From the NCBI RefSeq assembly GCF_023061135.1, contig NZ_JAKGAN010000008.1:62001-126000 (forward strand): DNA of 64,000 nt, written 5' to 3'. The position numbers and the translations under genes are program-made. The notes under the pieces were generated by a model. It was not told the origin of the DNA and did no database searches. It was given only the letters and a program-made list of their open reading frames with translations. Within the stretch, counting starts at the first letter, position 1. Every line of letters begins with the position of its first letter. Source of the DNA: Chromohalobacter sarecensis. GTDB taxonomy: Bacteria > Pseudomonadota > Gammaproteobacteria > Pseudomonadales > Halomonadaceae. This document shows, one piece after another, positions 33,349-40,768 of this stretch.

Positions 33349-35765
33349 TGTGGTGTCTCCGCTGGTGTCTTCGTTTCAGCGGCCTGACGCAGGGCCTGTG
33401 CGACGAAGAGTACGCGTTCCGGCGTGGCCGGTGTATCCAGCGCGGGGCTCACGCGATAATCGGCGAGGCTCGATAGTGCGTCGCGTAGCGCCGACCACAC
33501 CGAGATCGCTAGCATGAAGGGCGGCTCGCCCACCGCCTTGGAGCGGTACAAACTGGCCTGCGAATTGGGGTGTCCCTCGAGCAGCGAGACGCGAAAGTCG
33601 GGTGGTGTATCGCCGATGGTGGGAATCTTGTAGGTCGCCGGCCCGTCGCTCAGCAGGCGACCGGAGGCGTCCCACTTGAGCTCCTCGCTGGTCAGCCAGC
33701 CCATGCCCTGAATGAATCCGCCTTCGACCTGGCCCGTGTCGATCGCCGGGTTCAGCGAGTCGCCGACGTCGTGCAGGATATCCACGCGGGTGACGCGATA
33801 TTCGCCGCTCAGCGTGTCGACGACGACCTCCGAGACGGCCGCACCATGGGCGTAGTAGTAGAAGGGGCGCCCCTGGCCGGCGGCGCGGTCGTAATGAATC
33901 AACGGCGTGGCATAGAACCCCGTCGCCGAGAGCGACACGCGCCCCAGATAAGCGGCCTGGATGAGCTCGCCCCAGGCGATGCGGCGCTCGTTCTCGCCGT
34001 TCTCGCCACTACCGGCGACCAGCTCGCCGTTTTCGAGACGCATGCCTTCGCGATCGAACTGCTGATCTTGAAAAAAGTGTTCAGCGGCGAAATCGAAAAG
34101 CCGCTCGCGCACCTGGATGGCCGCGTTGCGGGCCGCCATGCCATTGAGATCGGCGCCGCTGGAGGCGGCGGTCGGCGAGGTGTTGGGCACCTTGTCGGTG
34201 CGTGTGGCAGTAATACGCACGGCGCTATTGTCGAGCCCCAACTCACGCGCCACGACTTGCCCGACCTTGGTGTGCAACCCCTGGCCCATCTCGGTGCCGC
34301 CGTGATTGATCATCACGCTGCCGTCGGTATAGATGTGCAATAGCGCGCCAGCCTGATTGAGGTGCTTGGCGGTGAACGAAATGCCGAATTTCACCGGGGT
34401 CAGCGCCAGACCCTTCTTGAGGATCGTGCTCTGGGCGTTGTAGGTGCGGATGGCGTCGCGTCGTGCCCAGTAGTCGCTGTCGGTTTCGAGCCGCGAGACG
34501 ACTTCGTGCAGCAGCGCGGTCTGTTCGACGTGTTGTCCGTAATGGGTGACGTCTCGGTCGGGACGATAGAGGTTACGTTTGCGGATCGTGAGTGGGTCTT
34601 CGCCCAGGTGCCGTGCGATATCGTCCATGGCGCGCTCGACGATCATCATGCCCTGGGGGCCGCCGAAGCCGCGAAAAGCGGTATTGGACGGATTGTGCGT
34701 CCGCGCGGGAATCCCGGTGACCCGGGCGTCACCCAGCGAGTAGGCGTTATCGGCATGGAACATGGCACGGTCGACGATGGCTTCGGACAAGTCCGGCGAG
34801 TGGCCGCAGTCGCCGATGGTGGTGATCTCGCCTCCCAGCAATATGCCCTGGGCGTCGACTCCCAACCGATAGCGGTTATGAAAGGGGTGGCGTTTGCCGG
34901 TGGCGCGCATGTCATCGCCGCGCGGTAGACGTAGGCGAATGGCACGCCCGGTACGGCGGGCCAGCAGCGCGGCCAGGCACGCCCACGGTGCGGCCTGGGT
35001 TTCCTTGCCGCCGAAGCCGCCGCCCATGCGACGTACTTCCACGGTTACGGCATGCAACGCTACGCCCAGCACTTCGGCAATGAGTTTCTGCACTTCACTG
35101 GGATGCTGGCTGGAGGTATGCACGGTGACGCCGTCGTCCTCGTTGGGCAGTGCCAGACAGGCTTGGCCCTCGAGGTAGAAGTGCTCCTGCCCACCGACGA
35201 ATTGTTCGGCCTCGAGCACGTGAGTGGCCCCGGCAAGCGCCTGTTGCCAGTCACCGCTTTGCTGAACATGCGGTGGGCGGACCCATTCCTCGGCCTCGGC
35301 GGCGGCAACAGCGTCGAGTCGTGCGGGCTGAGCATCGATCTCGACCTCGGCAAGTGTCACGGCGCGGCGGGCTGCCTTGAAATCGGTGGCGGCCACCGCG
35401 AACAGTGGCTGCCCGACATAGCGCACCTCGGCATCGGCGAGTAGCGGGTCCCCCGGAAACACAGGGCCGACGTCGGTCTTGCCGGGGATATCGACGACGG
35501 TGATGACGTCGACGACGCCAGGGGCACGGCGTACCGCGTCGAGATTCATCTGCGTGAGTCTGCCGCATGCGGTCGGGCTCAGTCCCACCGCGACATGTAG
35601 TGCATCCGCCGGCGCGGGTTGATCGTCGAGATATCGCGCACGGCCGGTGACATGCAATGTGGCGCTGTCATGCGCGGGCGCATGGCGGGCGGGCGTCTGT
35701 GCTGCGGGGCGCTCGGGTGTTTCTGGGCCTACCGGTGAACGTGAGAGATCAGTGAGCGTACGCAT
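33345..35765 (-). CDS. xdhB: Xanthine dehydrogenase molybdopterin-binding subunit
   Basis: An 806-residue large subunit. The family start (PAHDSATLHVTGRARYLDD) is preceded by about 25 extra residues. Cofactor motifs are GGGFGGKE, NTAFRGFGGPQGM, GGTEMGQGLHTK and the catalytic glutamate in KAVGEPPFML. It oxidises hypoxanthine and xanthine to urate in the XdhAB complex. It overlaps xdhA by 17 bp and xdhC by 4 bp. All active-site motifs are intact. Confidence 0.96.
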   Translation of the reverse strand: MRTLTDLSRSPVGPETPERPAAQTPARHAPAHDSATLHVTGRARYLDDQPAPADALHVAVGLSPTACGRLTQMNLDAVRRAPGVVDVITVVDIPGKTDVGPVFPGDPLLADAEVRYVGQPLFAVAATDFKAARRAVTLAEVEIDAQPARLDAVAAAEAEEWVRPPHVQQSGDWQQALAGATHVLEAEQFVGGQEHFYLEGQACLALPNEDDGVTVHTSSQHPSEVQKLIAEVLGVALHAVTVEVRRMGGGFGGKETQAAPWACLAALLARRTGRAIRLRLPRGDDMRATGKRHPFHNRYRLGVDAQGILLGGEITTIGDCGHSPDLSEAIVDRAMFHADNAYSLGDARVTGIPARTHNPSNTAFRGFGGPQGMMIVERAMDDIARHLGEDPLTIRKRNLYRPDRDVTHYGQHVEQTALLHEVVSRLETDSDYWARRDAIRTYNAQSTILKKGLALTPVKFGISFTAKHLNQAGALLHIYTDGSVMINHGGTEMGQGLHTKVGQVVARELGLDNSAVRITATRTDKVPNTSPTAASSGADLNGMAARNAAIQVRERLFDFAAEHFFQDQQFDREGMRLENGELVAGSGENGENERRIAWGELIQAAYLGRVSLSATGFYATPLIHYDRAAGQGRPFYYYAHGAAVSEVVVDTLSGEYRVTRVDILHDVGDSLNPAIDTGQVEGGFIQGMGWLTSEELKWDASGRLLSDGPATYKIPTIGDTPPDFRVSLLEGHPNSQASLYRSKAVGEPPFMLAISVWSALRDALSSLADYRVSPALDTPATPERVLFVAQALRQAAETKTPAETPQ

Positions 35766-37203
35766 CGAGGCAGACCTCCTGGGTAGCGTCGTGGTCGATC
35801 GTCAGGCGCAGGCGTTCGAGTAGATTGGCCGCCGCGAGCTGGCGGTAGGCGGCGGAACCACGCACGTCATCGAGCGGTTTGAAGTCGCGCGCGAGGGCTT
35901 GGCGAGCCGCATCGAATGTCGCCACATCGGGGGCTTTTCCCTCCAGCGCGGCTTCGGTGGCCTGGGCACGCCGTGGTGTGGCATCCATGCCGCCGAAGGC
36001 CAGGTGAACATCGCGCAGGCAGCCATTTTCCTCGCGCCAGGCAAAGGCGCCGAGCACTGCCGAGATATCGTCCTCACGGCGCTTGGAGAGCTTCCAGACC
36101 TCGAGATGTGGGTCGCTTTCGGGGCGCGGCAGAAAGATGGCGCGGATGAATTCACCGGGCTCGAGGGCGGTGCGCTTGTAATCGAGAAAGAAGGCCTCCA
36201 GAGGCAGCTCCCGGGCGCCGTCGGGGCCTTCCAGCGCCAGTTGGGCATCGAGCGCGAGCAATACCGGTGGCGTGTCGCCGATGGGTGAGGCATTGGCGAT
36301 GTTGCCGCCCAGAGTGCCGCGATTGCGGATCTGCGCGGAGCCCAGGCGCCGTAATAGCCGAGCGAACGCGGGGTAAAATTCGTCGAGCAGCGGTTCGAGG
36401 CGCGCGTAGGTGACGCTGGCGCCGATCCACCAGCCGTCGGGCGTCTCGTCGATTGCCTGCAATTCGGCGACGCGGCTGATGTCGATCAGGGTCTCGAAGG
36501 CTTCGAGCCGTTGTGTGGCCTCGAGCCACAAGTCGGTGGCCCCGGCGACCAGGCGCGCTGCCGGATATTGGCGACGCAGCGCGTGCAGGGCTTCCAGCGT
36601 GCTTGGTATGGCATAGCCGGTGGTCTCGAGCGTGTTCTTCAAGGCCGCGACATCGTTGTCGAGCCTTGGGTCATCCGCCCAGGCCGGGCGCACGTCGGGT
36701 TGGTCGGCCATGAGGCGTGCGGCCTTCTGGATGGGCCGGTAGCCCGTGCAACGGCATAGATTGCCGCCCAGCGTTGCCTCGAGGCAGGCATCGTCCAGCG
36801 CTATCGGTGACTGGCGCTGGCGCTCGTGAAGCGTGAACAGTGACATGACGATGCCGGGGGTACAGAAACCGCACTGACTGGCATGGCATTCGACCATGGC
36901 CGCCTGGACGGGATGCAAGGCGTCGCCACGCGCGAGCCCCTCGACGGTGACGAGATGGCGGCCCTGTAGTTGATGAGCCGGGGTGATGCAGGCATTGGTG
37001 CTGTGATAGTGCAGGCGGCCGTCGCGGTCGGGCTCGCCGATGGCGACCGTGCACGCGCCGCAGTCGCCCGAGGCGCAGCCTTCCTTGGTGCCGGTTCGCT
37101 GTAATTCGTTGCGCAAGAGCTCCAGAATACTGGTCTCCGGCGCTAGCGAGGCGCAGCATTGCGCTTCGCCATTGAGATAAAACTCGATCATCGGAGTGTC
37201 CAT
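35749..37203 (-). CDS. xdhA: Xanthine dehydrogenase iron-sulfur/FAD subunit
   Basis: A 484-residue small subunit from ATG 37203 (MDTPMIEFYLNGE); neither this nor the Met four codons later has a clear ribosome binding site. The N-terminal [2Fe-2S] domain has EGCASGDCGACTV, the second cluster has CGFCTPG and NLCRCTGYRPI. The FAD domain (about 190-370) includes LVAGATDLWLE and RNRGTLGGNIANASPIGDTPP (GTLGGNIANASPIGD). Electrons pass from the molybdenum site in XdhB to NAD here. The RutR-like operator lies 44 bp upstream, and the divergent regulator gene beyond it. Confidence 0.95.
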   Translation of the reverse strand: MDTPMIEFYLNGEAQCCASLAPETSILELLRNELQRTGTKEGCASGDCGACTVAIGEPDRDGRLHYHSTNACITPAHQLQGRHLVTVEGLARGDALHPVQAAMVECHASQCGFCTPGIVMSLFTLHERQRQSPIALDDACLEATLGGNLCRCTGYRPIQKAARLMADQPDVRPAWADDPRLDNDVAALKNTLETTGYAIPSTLEALHALRRQYPAARLVAGATDLWLEATQRLEAFETLIDISRVAELQAIDETPDGWWIGASVTYARLEPLLDEFYPAFARLLRRLGSAQIRNRGTLGGNIANASPIGDTPPVLLALDAQLALEGPDGARELPLEAFFLDYKRTALEPGEFIRAIFLPRPESDPHLEVWKLSKRREDDISAVLGAFAWREENGCLRDVHLAFGGMDATPRRAQATEAALEGKAPDVATFDAARQALARDFKPLDDVRGSAAYRQLAAANLLERLRLTIDHDATQEVCLDAYAH

Positions 37204-37246
37204 CGGGTTGTCGTTGTGGTCCGAGGCGCGCACTGCGCATGTCGAT

Positions 37247-37262
37247 ATGACCATTCGGTCAA
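37247..37262. promoter_or_regulatory. RutR-type operator upstream of xdhA
   Basis: TGACCA-TT-CGGTCA with flanking A and A matches the published RutR pattern TTGACCA-N2-TGGTCAA except for one central-arm base and the outer first base. It lies between xdhA and the divergent RutR-like gene. Confidence 0.65.
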
Positions 37263-37428
37263 CTCTGTTAAGCCTTGATCAAAATGGCGCGTATGACAAG
37301 TCCCCTTTGCGCTTGTTTGTCGTGCACCGAGGTGTGCTAGATGATCGGTACCATAGGGCGTTGGTGTGCGTTGCACTGGCGACACTCGCTGGGGCAGACT
37401 TTCGTACCGGCAGATGAAGAGAGTGGCC

Positions 37429-38115
37429 ATGACATCGATGAATTCGCCCGAGTTGGGAACGCGGGCGCGCAATGAAAGCGTGATTCTCGAGGCGGCTGAA
37501 CGCGTGTTCGCGTGCCATGGTTATCGAGGCGCGAGCGTGCAGGCCATCGCCGAAGCGGCAGGGCTGCCTAAATCCAACGTACTGTATTATGTGGGCAGCA
37601 AGCGCAAACTGTACGTGACGTTGCTCGAGCGTATGATGGCTCGCTGGAACGCCATGCTAGACGACATCGGCGAGGACGATGATCCGGGTGAAGTGCTGGA
37701 AGGCTTCATTCGCAGCAAGATGCGTCTGACTCGGCAACATCCCCAAGGCTCTCGGTTGTTCGCCGCCGAGGTACTTCAGGGCGCGCCTTTTCTACAGGAA
37801 TACTTGCACGGCGAACTGCGCGAGTGGGTGCGAGCGCGGGCACGTGTCTTCGAGCGCTGGTCGGAAAAGGGCTTGATGGACCCCGTCGATCCGGTGTGGC
37901 TGATCTTCTTGATCTGGTCGGCCACCCAGCACTATGCGGATTTCGAGGCGCAGATACTGGGCATTACCGATCAGGCGGCGCTCGGGGAAAGCGATTACCG
38001 TGCGATCACCGATTTTTTGTGCCATGTCATTCTCAAGGGATGTGGCGTTCGCCCGTCATCCGATGTCGACAGCGAGCGTCATTACCAAGTTATCCAGGGT
38101 AAGGAGACAACATGA
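37429..38115 (+). CDS. TetR-family regulator, RutR-like
   Basis: A 228-residue regulator. Residues about 10-60 are the TetR helix-turn-helix (GASVQAIAEAAGLPKSNVLYYVGSK, core AIAEAAGLPKSNVLYYVGSK). The effector half resembles E. coli RutR: IRSKMRLTRQHPQGSRLFAAEVLQGAP and LIFLIWSATQHYADF. RutR senses uracil and controls pyrimidine and purine degradation genes. It is divergent from xdhA with a RutR-type operator between them, so it most likely represses the xdh operon until a base signal appears. It overlaps the next gene by 4 bp. Confidence 0.85.
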   Translation: MTSMNSPELGTRARNESVILEAAERVFACHGYRGASVQAIAEAAGLPKSNVLYYVGSKRKLYVTLLERMMARWNAMLDDIGEDDDPGEVLEGFIRSKMRLTRQHPQGSRLFAAEVLQGAPFLQEYLHGELREWVRARARVFERWSEKGLMDPVDPVWLIFLIWSATQHYADFEAQILGITDQAALGESDYRAITDFLCHVILKGCGVRPSSDVDSERHYQVIQGKETT

Positions 38116-38543
38116 AACTTTGGGGCATCTTGCTCCTCGTCAGCGGCGGCTTGCTCGACGATTCATCGTCGCTGCCGGCGCAGCCCCCCGATACGCCAGG
38201 GGCGATCACGGCGCAGATCGCACGCGATCACTTGCAATGGACGTCGGCGACCGATGAAGAGATGTATCTGGCTCAGGCGAGCGTCAGAAAGTTGCTCAAG
38301 TATCCCGCCACTGCAGTTTTTCGCGATGTTCGTGCTGTCGGCCCTCGCGTCGGTGGGCCGTCCAACCGCGTGGTCTGCGGGCAGGTCAATGCGCGTTGCG
38401 AACGCGGCGATTACCTGGGATATCGCTTGTTCGTGGCACGTCAGGGCGCGCAGGCGGCTATTATGTCGTCGAGTCTGCATCGCAGCGGATGGGACCCTAA
38501 CGCCGTGGCAGCGGCCTTGATTGAGTGGCAGAAGATGGCATGA
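38112..38543 (+). CDS. Small exported protein of unknown function
   Basis: A 143-residue protein translationally coupled to the RutR-like gene (ATGA overlap). A short hydrophobic N-terminus (about 1-15) suggests export or membrane anchoring. The core YPATAVFRDVRAVG and VVCGQVNARCERGDYLGYRLFVA (split: CGQVNARCERGDYLGY) follows a pattern common in small proteobacterial exported proteins ('CGEVNAKN...GYxGF'). Function unknown; link to purine use is only positional. Confidence 0.65.
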   Translation: MKLWGILLLVSGGLLDDSSSLPAQPPDTPGAITAQIARDHLQWTSATDEEMYLAQASVRKLLKYPATAVFRDVRAVGPRVGGPSNRVVCGQVNARCERGDYLGYRLFVARQGAQAAIMSSSLHRSGWDPNAVAAALIEWQKMA

Positions 38544-38670
38544 CCGATACTGGGATGCATGGGGCTGTGTGCATCAGGATGCGTTCAGCCCTATGTAACT
38601 CAGATTCTGTACGAAAACTGGCTGCGCTCGCCGACTTGTCGTCCAGAATTTAATGCTTTTTGGAGATGCC

Positions 38671-38805
38671 ATGAAGGAACTACCCGGAGCACTGCTCGGC
38701 ATTATGGTCGGGCTGGTCGCGTGGCTGGCGGTGGGCAATGTGCTGGCGGGCGTCATTGCTGGCATCGCTGGCGGGATCGTGTGGGATCTATGGCGCCATC
38801 GGTAG
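38671..38805 (+). CDS. Small 44-residue hydrophobic protein
   Basis: ATG at 38671 preceded by TGGAG at good spacing (6 bp). The protein begins MKELPGALLGIMVG and ends IAGGIVWDLWRHR. It has a Gly/Val/Ala-rich membrane segment over most of its length. A strong terminator follows 20 bp after the stop. The ribosome binding site, the sensible hydrophobic product and the terminator support a real small membrane protein, but no family is recognised. Confidence 0.6.
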   Translation: MKELPGALLGIMVGLVAWLAVGNVLAGVIAGIAGGIVWDLWRHR

Positions 38806-38825
38806 AGACGGGGGGGCGTGCATTG

Positions 38826-38857
38826 AAACGGCTTGGTAGACACTGCCAAGCCGTTTT
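38826..38857. terminator. Bidirectional rho-independent terminator
   Basis: An 11-bp perfect stem (AAACGGCTTGG with CCAAGCCGTTT), 9-base loop and T-run. It separates the plus-strand small gene from the minus-strand 67-residue gene. Confidence 0.9.
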
Positions 38858-38863
38858 CGGTGA

Positions 38864-39067
38864 TCATTCCACGCTAGGGTCGTCGTCCTTTTCGCCTGAC
38901 TTGACCTCGTTGTCGGACGTCTTCATTCGCTGACGTTCGGCTTCGGCATGTTCCATGCTTTGGTAAAGCCCCAAGCTCACTCCTGTGTCGCTATCATAGA
39001 CTTCATAGCGGATGTCATCCGCGTTAGAGCCGGTGATTTTCCGTATCTCAATGGCGTCATGCAGCAT
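38864..39067 (-). CDS. Small acidic cytosolic protein of unknown function
   Basis: A 67-residue protein starting MLHDAIEIRKITGSNADDIRY, with GAGG 8 bp before the ATG. It is charged and soluble; the C-terminal third is rich in Lys, Asp, Glu and Ser. The middle (YEVYDSDTGVSLGLYQSMEHA) looks like a short beta-hairpin repeat domain. No family recognised. It is terminated by the hairpin at 38826-38857. Confidence 0.6.
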   Translation of the reverse strand: MLHDAIEIRKITGSNADDIRYEVYDSDTGVSLGLYQSMEHAEAERQRMKTSDNEVKSGEKDDDPSVE

Positions 39068-39159
39068 GTGTTGGACCTCGCTGGAATTGCGTTAACCGAA
39101 CGTGGGACTCGTCATGCTGACGAGTGTTCCCGACCATCACCACCATGATGCTAACACAA

Positions 39160-39200
39160 CAAAAAACCGCCGCTATGGTTGACCCATAAGCGGCGGTTTT
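39160..39200 (-). terminator. Rho-independent terminator of tRNA-Pro
   Basis: AAAAACCGCCGC pairs with GCGGCGGTTTTT around a short inner stem with one bulge. In the minus direction it follows the tRNA 3' end and closes with a T-run. Confidence 0.88.
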
Positions 39201-39211
39201 TATTCAATCTT

Positions 39212-39288
39212 TTGGTCGGAGCGACTGGATTCGAACCAGCGACCTCTGCAACCCCATTGCAGCGCGCTACCAAGCTGCGCCACGCTCC
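39212..39288 (-). tRNA. tRNA-Pro (anticodon GGG)
   Basis: A 77-nt cloverleaf including the encoded CCA. Acceptor stem CGGAGCG/CGCTCCG, D arm GCGC-AGCTTGGTA-GCGC, anticodon stem CTGCA/TGCAG with loop ATGGGGT (anticodon GGG), and T arm GCTGG-TTCGAAT-CCAGT(ends the stem). The 5' C1-G72 pair and A73 discriminator are typical of bacterial proline tRNAs. It stands alone on the minus strand with its own terminator. Confidence 0.96.
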
Positions 39289-39342
39289 GTTAACGTTCTG
39301 TCGGAAGGCTTTAAAACCGGTGCCGCCCGTGGAACGCTGCGT

Positions 39343-39371
39343 ATACTACCTCGGCTTCCGGGAAATGAAAA
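39343..39371 (-). promoter_or_regulatory. Candidate promoter of tRNA-Pro
   Basis: On the minus strand, -10 TAGTAT (39343-39348) follows a weak -35 TTTTCA after 17 bp. A GC-rich discriminator, common in stable-RNA promoters, comes next. The tRNA 5' end lies about 50 bp downstream. Confidence 0.35.
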
Positions 39372-39537
39372 CCCTTGATAGCGCTTTTTTTTCAACTGCT
39401 TGCCAGTGCCCGGTGATGATGAATGTCCGACGATGAAAGGTATAAGGCAGTGTGGTGACCGCTATCAACTGAGGTGTAGGGCGGCATGGATTAGACGAAA
39501 GATGTAGAATGTGGCCGTTTCATGTGGAGATGACACA

Positions 39538-39921
39538 ATGCCTCTAATTGCCGGAATGAGCGTGCTGCTGGGGTGTCAGTTTCTCGGCGAGATTCTGGTT
39601 CATGGGTTCCAGCTTCCCGTGCCGGGACCCGTCGTGGGCATGGTAGTGCTATTGGTCGGGTTGATGATCAATGGACGCGTGCCCACGGGGCTGCGCACGA
39701 GTGGTGAAGGACTGCTGCGCCACTTGACGTTGCTTTTCGTGCCTGCGGGGGTTGGCATCATGGTGCATTTCGATCTTATCAAGGCGGACTTCTGGCCCAT
39801 CGTCGTCACGCTCGTGGTGTCGACCGCCTTGACCTTGGCCGTCACGGCAAAAGTCATGTCGTGGTTGACGCGCTCGCTGCCCAGAGACCCACGTGACGAC
39901 TGGCAGGAGGAGCGTTCATGA
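39538..39921 (+). CDS. lrgA: CidA/LrgA-family holin-like protein
   Basis: A 127-residue membrane protein with four helices, starting at MPLIAGMSVLLGCQFLGE (GGAG 9 bp upstream). Motifs LPVPGPVVGMVVLL and RHLTLLFVPAGVGIM are diagnostic. It overlaps lrgB by 4 bp. LrgA/CidA proteins influence autolysis and export of overflow metabolites such as pyruvate. Transcription is on the plus strand, away from the tRNA. Confidence 0.93.
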   Translation: MPLIAGMSVLLGCQFLGEILVHGFQLPVPGPVVGMVVLLVGLMINGRVPTGLRTSGEGLLRHLTLLFVPAGVGIMVHFDLIKADFWPIVVTLVVSTALTLAVTAKVMSWLTRSLPRDPRDDWQEERS

Positions 39922-40646
39922 GCGTTCCTGTGCTCGATCAGCTCTGGGTGTATCTCTCCGCCAGCCCGTTATTGCACTTGCTGGTGACGTTGCTCGCCTT
40001 CATGGCGGCGAGTTACCTCAATCGTCTCCTGGGGGGCACGCCTTTCCTGCACCCGGTCGTGCTCACCATCGTGATGATCATTGCCTTTCTGATGCTGACG
40101 GATACCGATTATGCGACGTACTTCGAGGGCGCTCAGTTCATTCATTTCCTATTGGGGCCCGCGACCGTTGCCTTGGCGATTCCCTTGTATGACTACCGGG
40201 AGCGTGTCAGGCATATGTTGGTGCCGATATTGCTCAGCTGCGTCGCGGGGATCGTGACGGCGGTGACGTCTGCGGTAGGTGTCGCGATGCTCATGGGGGC
40301 CAGTCGCGAAATCGTGCTGACGCTGTCGCCCAAGTCGGTGACATCACCCATCGCGATGGGGATCGCCGAGAAACTGGGTGGTATTCCGTCGTTGGCGGCA
40401 GGAATGGTGCTGATCACCGGCTCTCTCGGGTGTGCTCTGGGACCTGTTGTTTTCCGCTTGCTCAAGGTGCGCGACCCTAGTGTGCAAGGCTTTACCATGG
40501 GAGTGGCAGCGCATGGGTTCGGGACGGCCTATTCCTTTTCGTCGATCGGTGCCGTGGCGGGTGCCTTTGCGGGACTGGCAATGGGGCTGACGGGCCTGCT
40601 GACAGCTTTCATCCTGCCGCCTTTGGTGCATTTGTTCGGTCTTTAA
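39918..40646 (+). CDS. lrgB: LrgB-family membrane protein
   Basis: A 242-residue protein with about six membrane segments. Diagnostic motifs are NRLLGGTPFLHPVVLTI, ATVALAIPLYDYRERVRHM, TLSPKSVTSPIAMGIAEKLGG (SPKSVTSPIAMGIAEKLGG) and MGVAAHGFGTAYSF. It pairs with LrgA; the 4-bp overlap indicates stoichiometric translation. A hairpin follows before the convergent DASS transporter gene. Confidence 0.94.
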   Translation: MSVPVLDQLWVYLSASPLLHLLVTLLAFMAASYLNRLLGGTPFLHPVVLTIVMIIAFLMLTDTDYATYFEGAQFIHFLLGPATVALAIPLYDYRERVRHMLVPILLSCVAGIVTAVTSAVGVAMLMGASREIVLTLSPKSVTSPIAMGIAEKLGGIPSLAAGMVLITGSLGCALGPVVFRLLKVRDPSVQGFTMGVAAHGFGTAYSFSSIGAVAGAFAGLAMGLTGLLTAFILPPLVHLFGL

Positions 40647-40700
40647 TTTTTTATACCGTTATCTATTGATTTCTTCAAAGCCAAGAAACCGATAACCCAA

Positions 40701-40728
40701 ATGGCAACGTCCGGTGGGGCGTTGCCAT
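40701..40728. terminator. Hairpin between lrgB and the convergent DASS transporter gene
   Basis: A 9-bp perfect stem (ATGGCAACG with CGTTGCCAT) and 10-base loop. No strong T-run on either side, so a weak or rho-assisted terminator. Confidence 0.55.
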
Positions 40729-40768
40729 ACGTTGACTGTTAATATTCGTGATCGCTTATTCTATGAGG

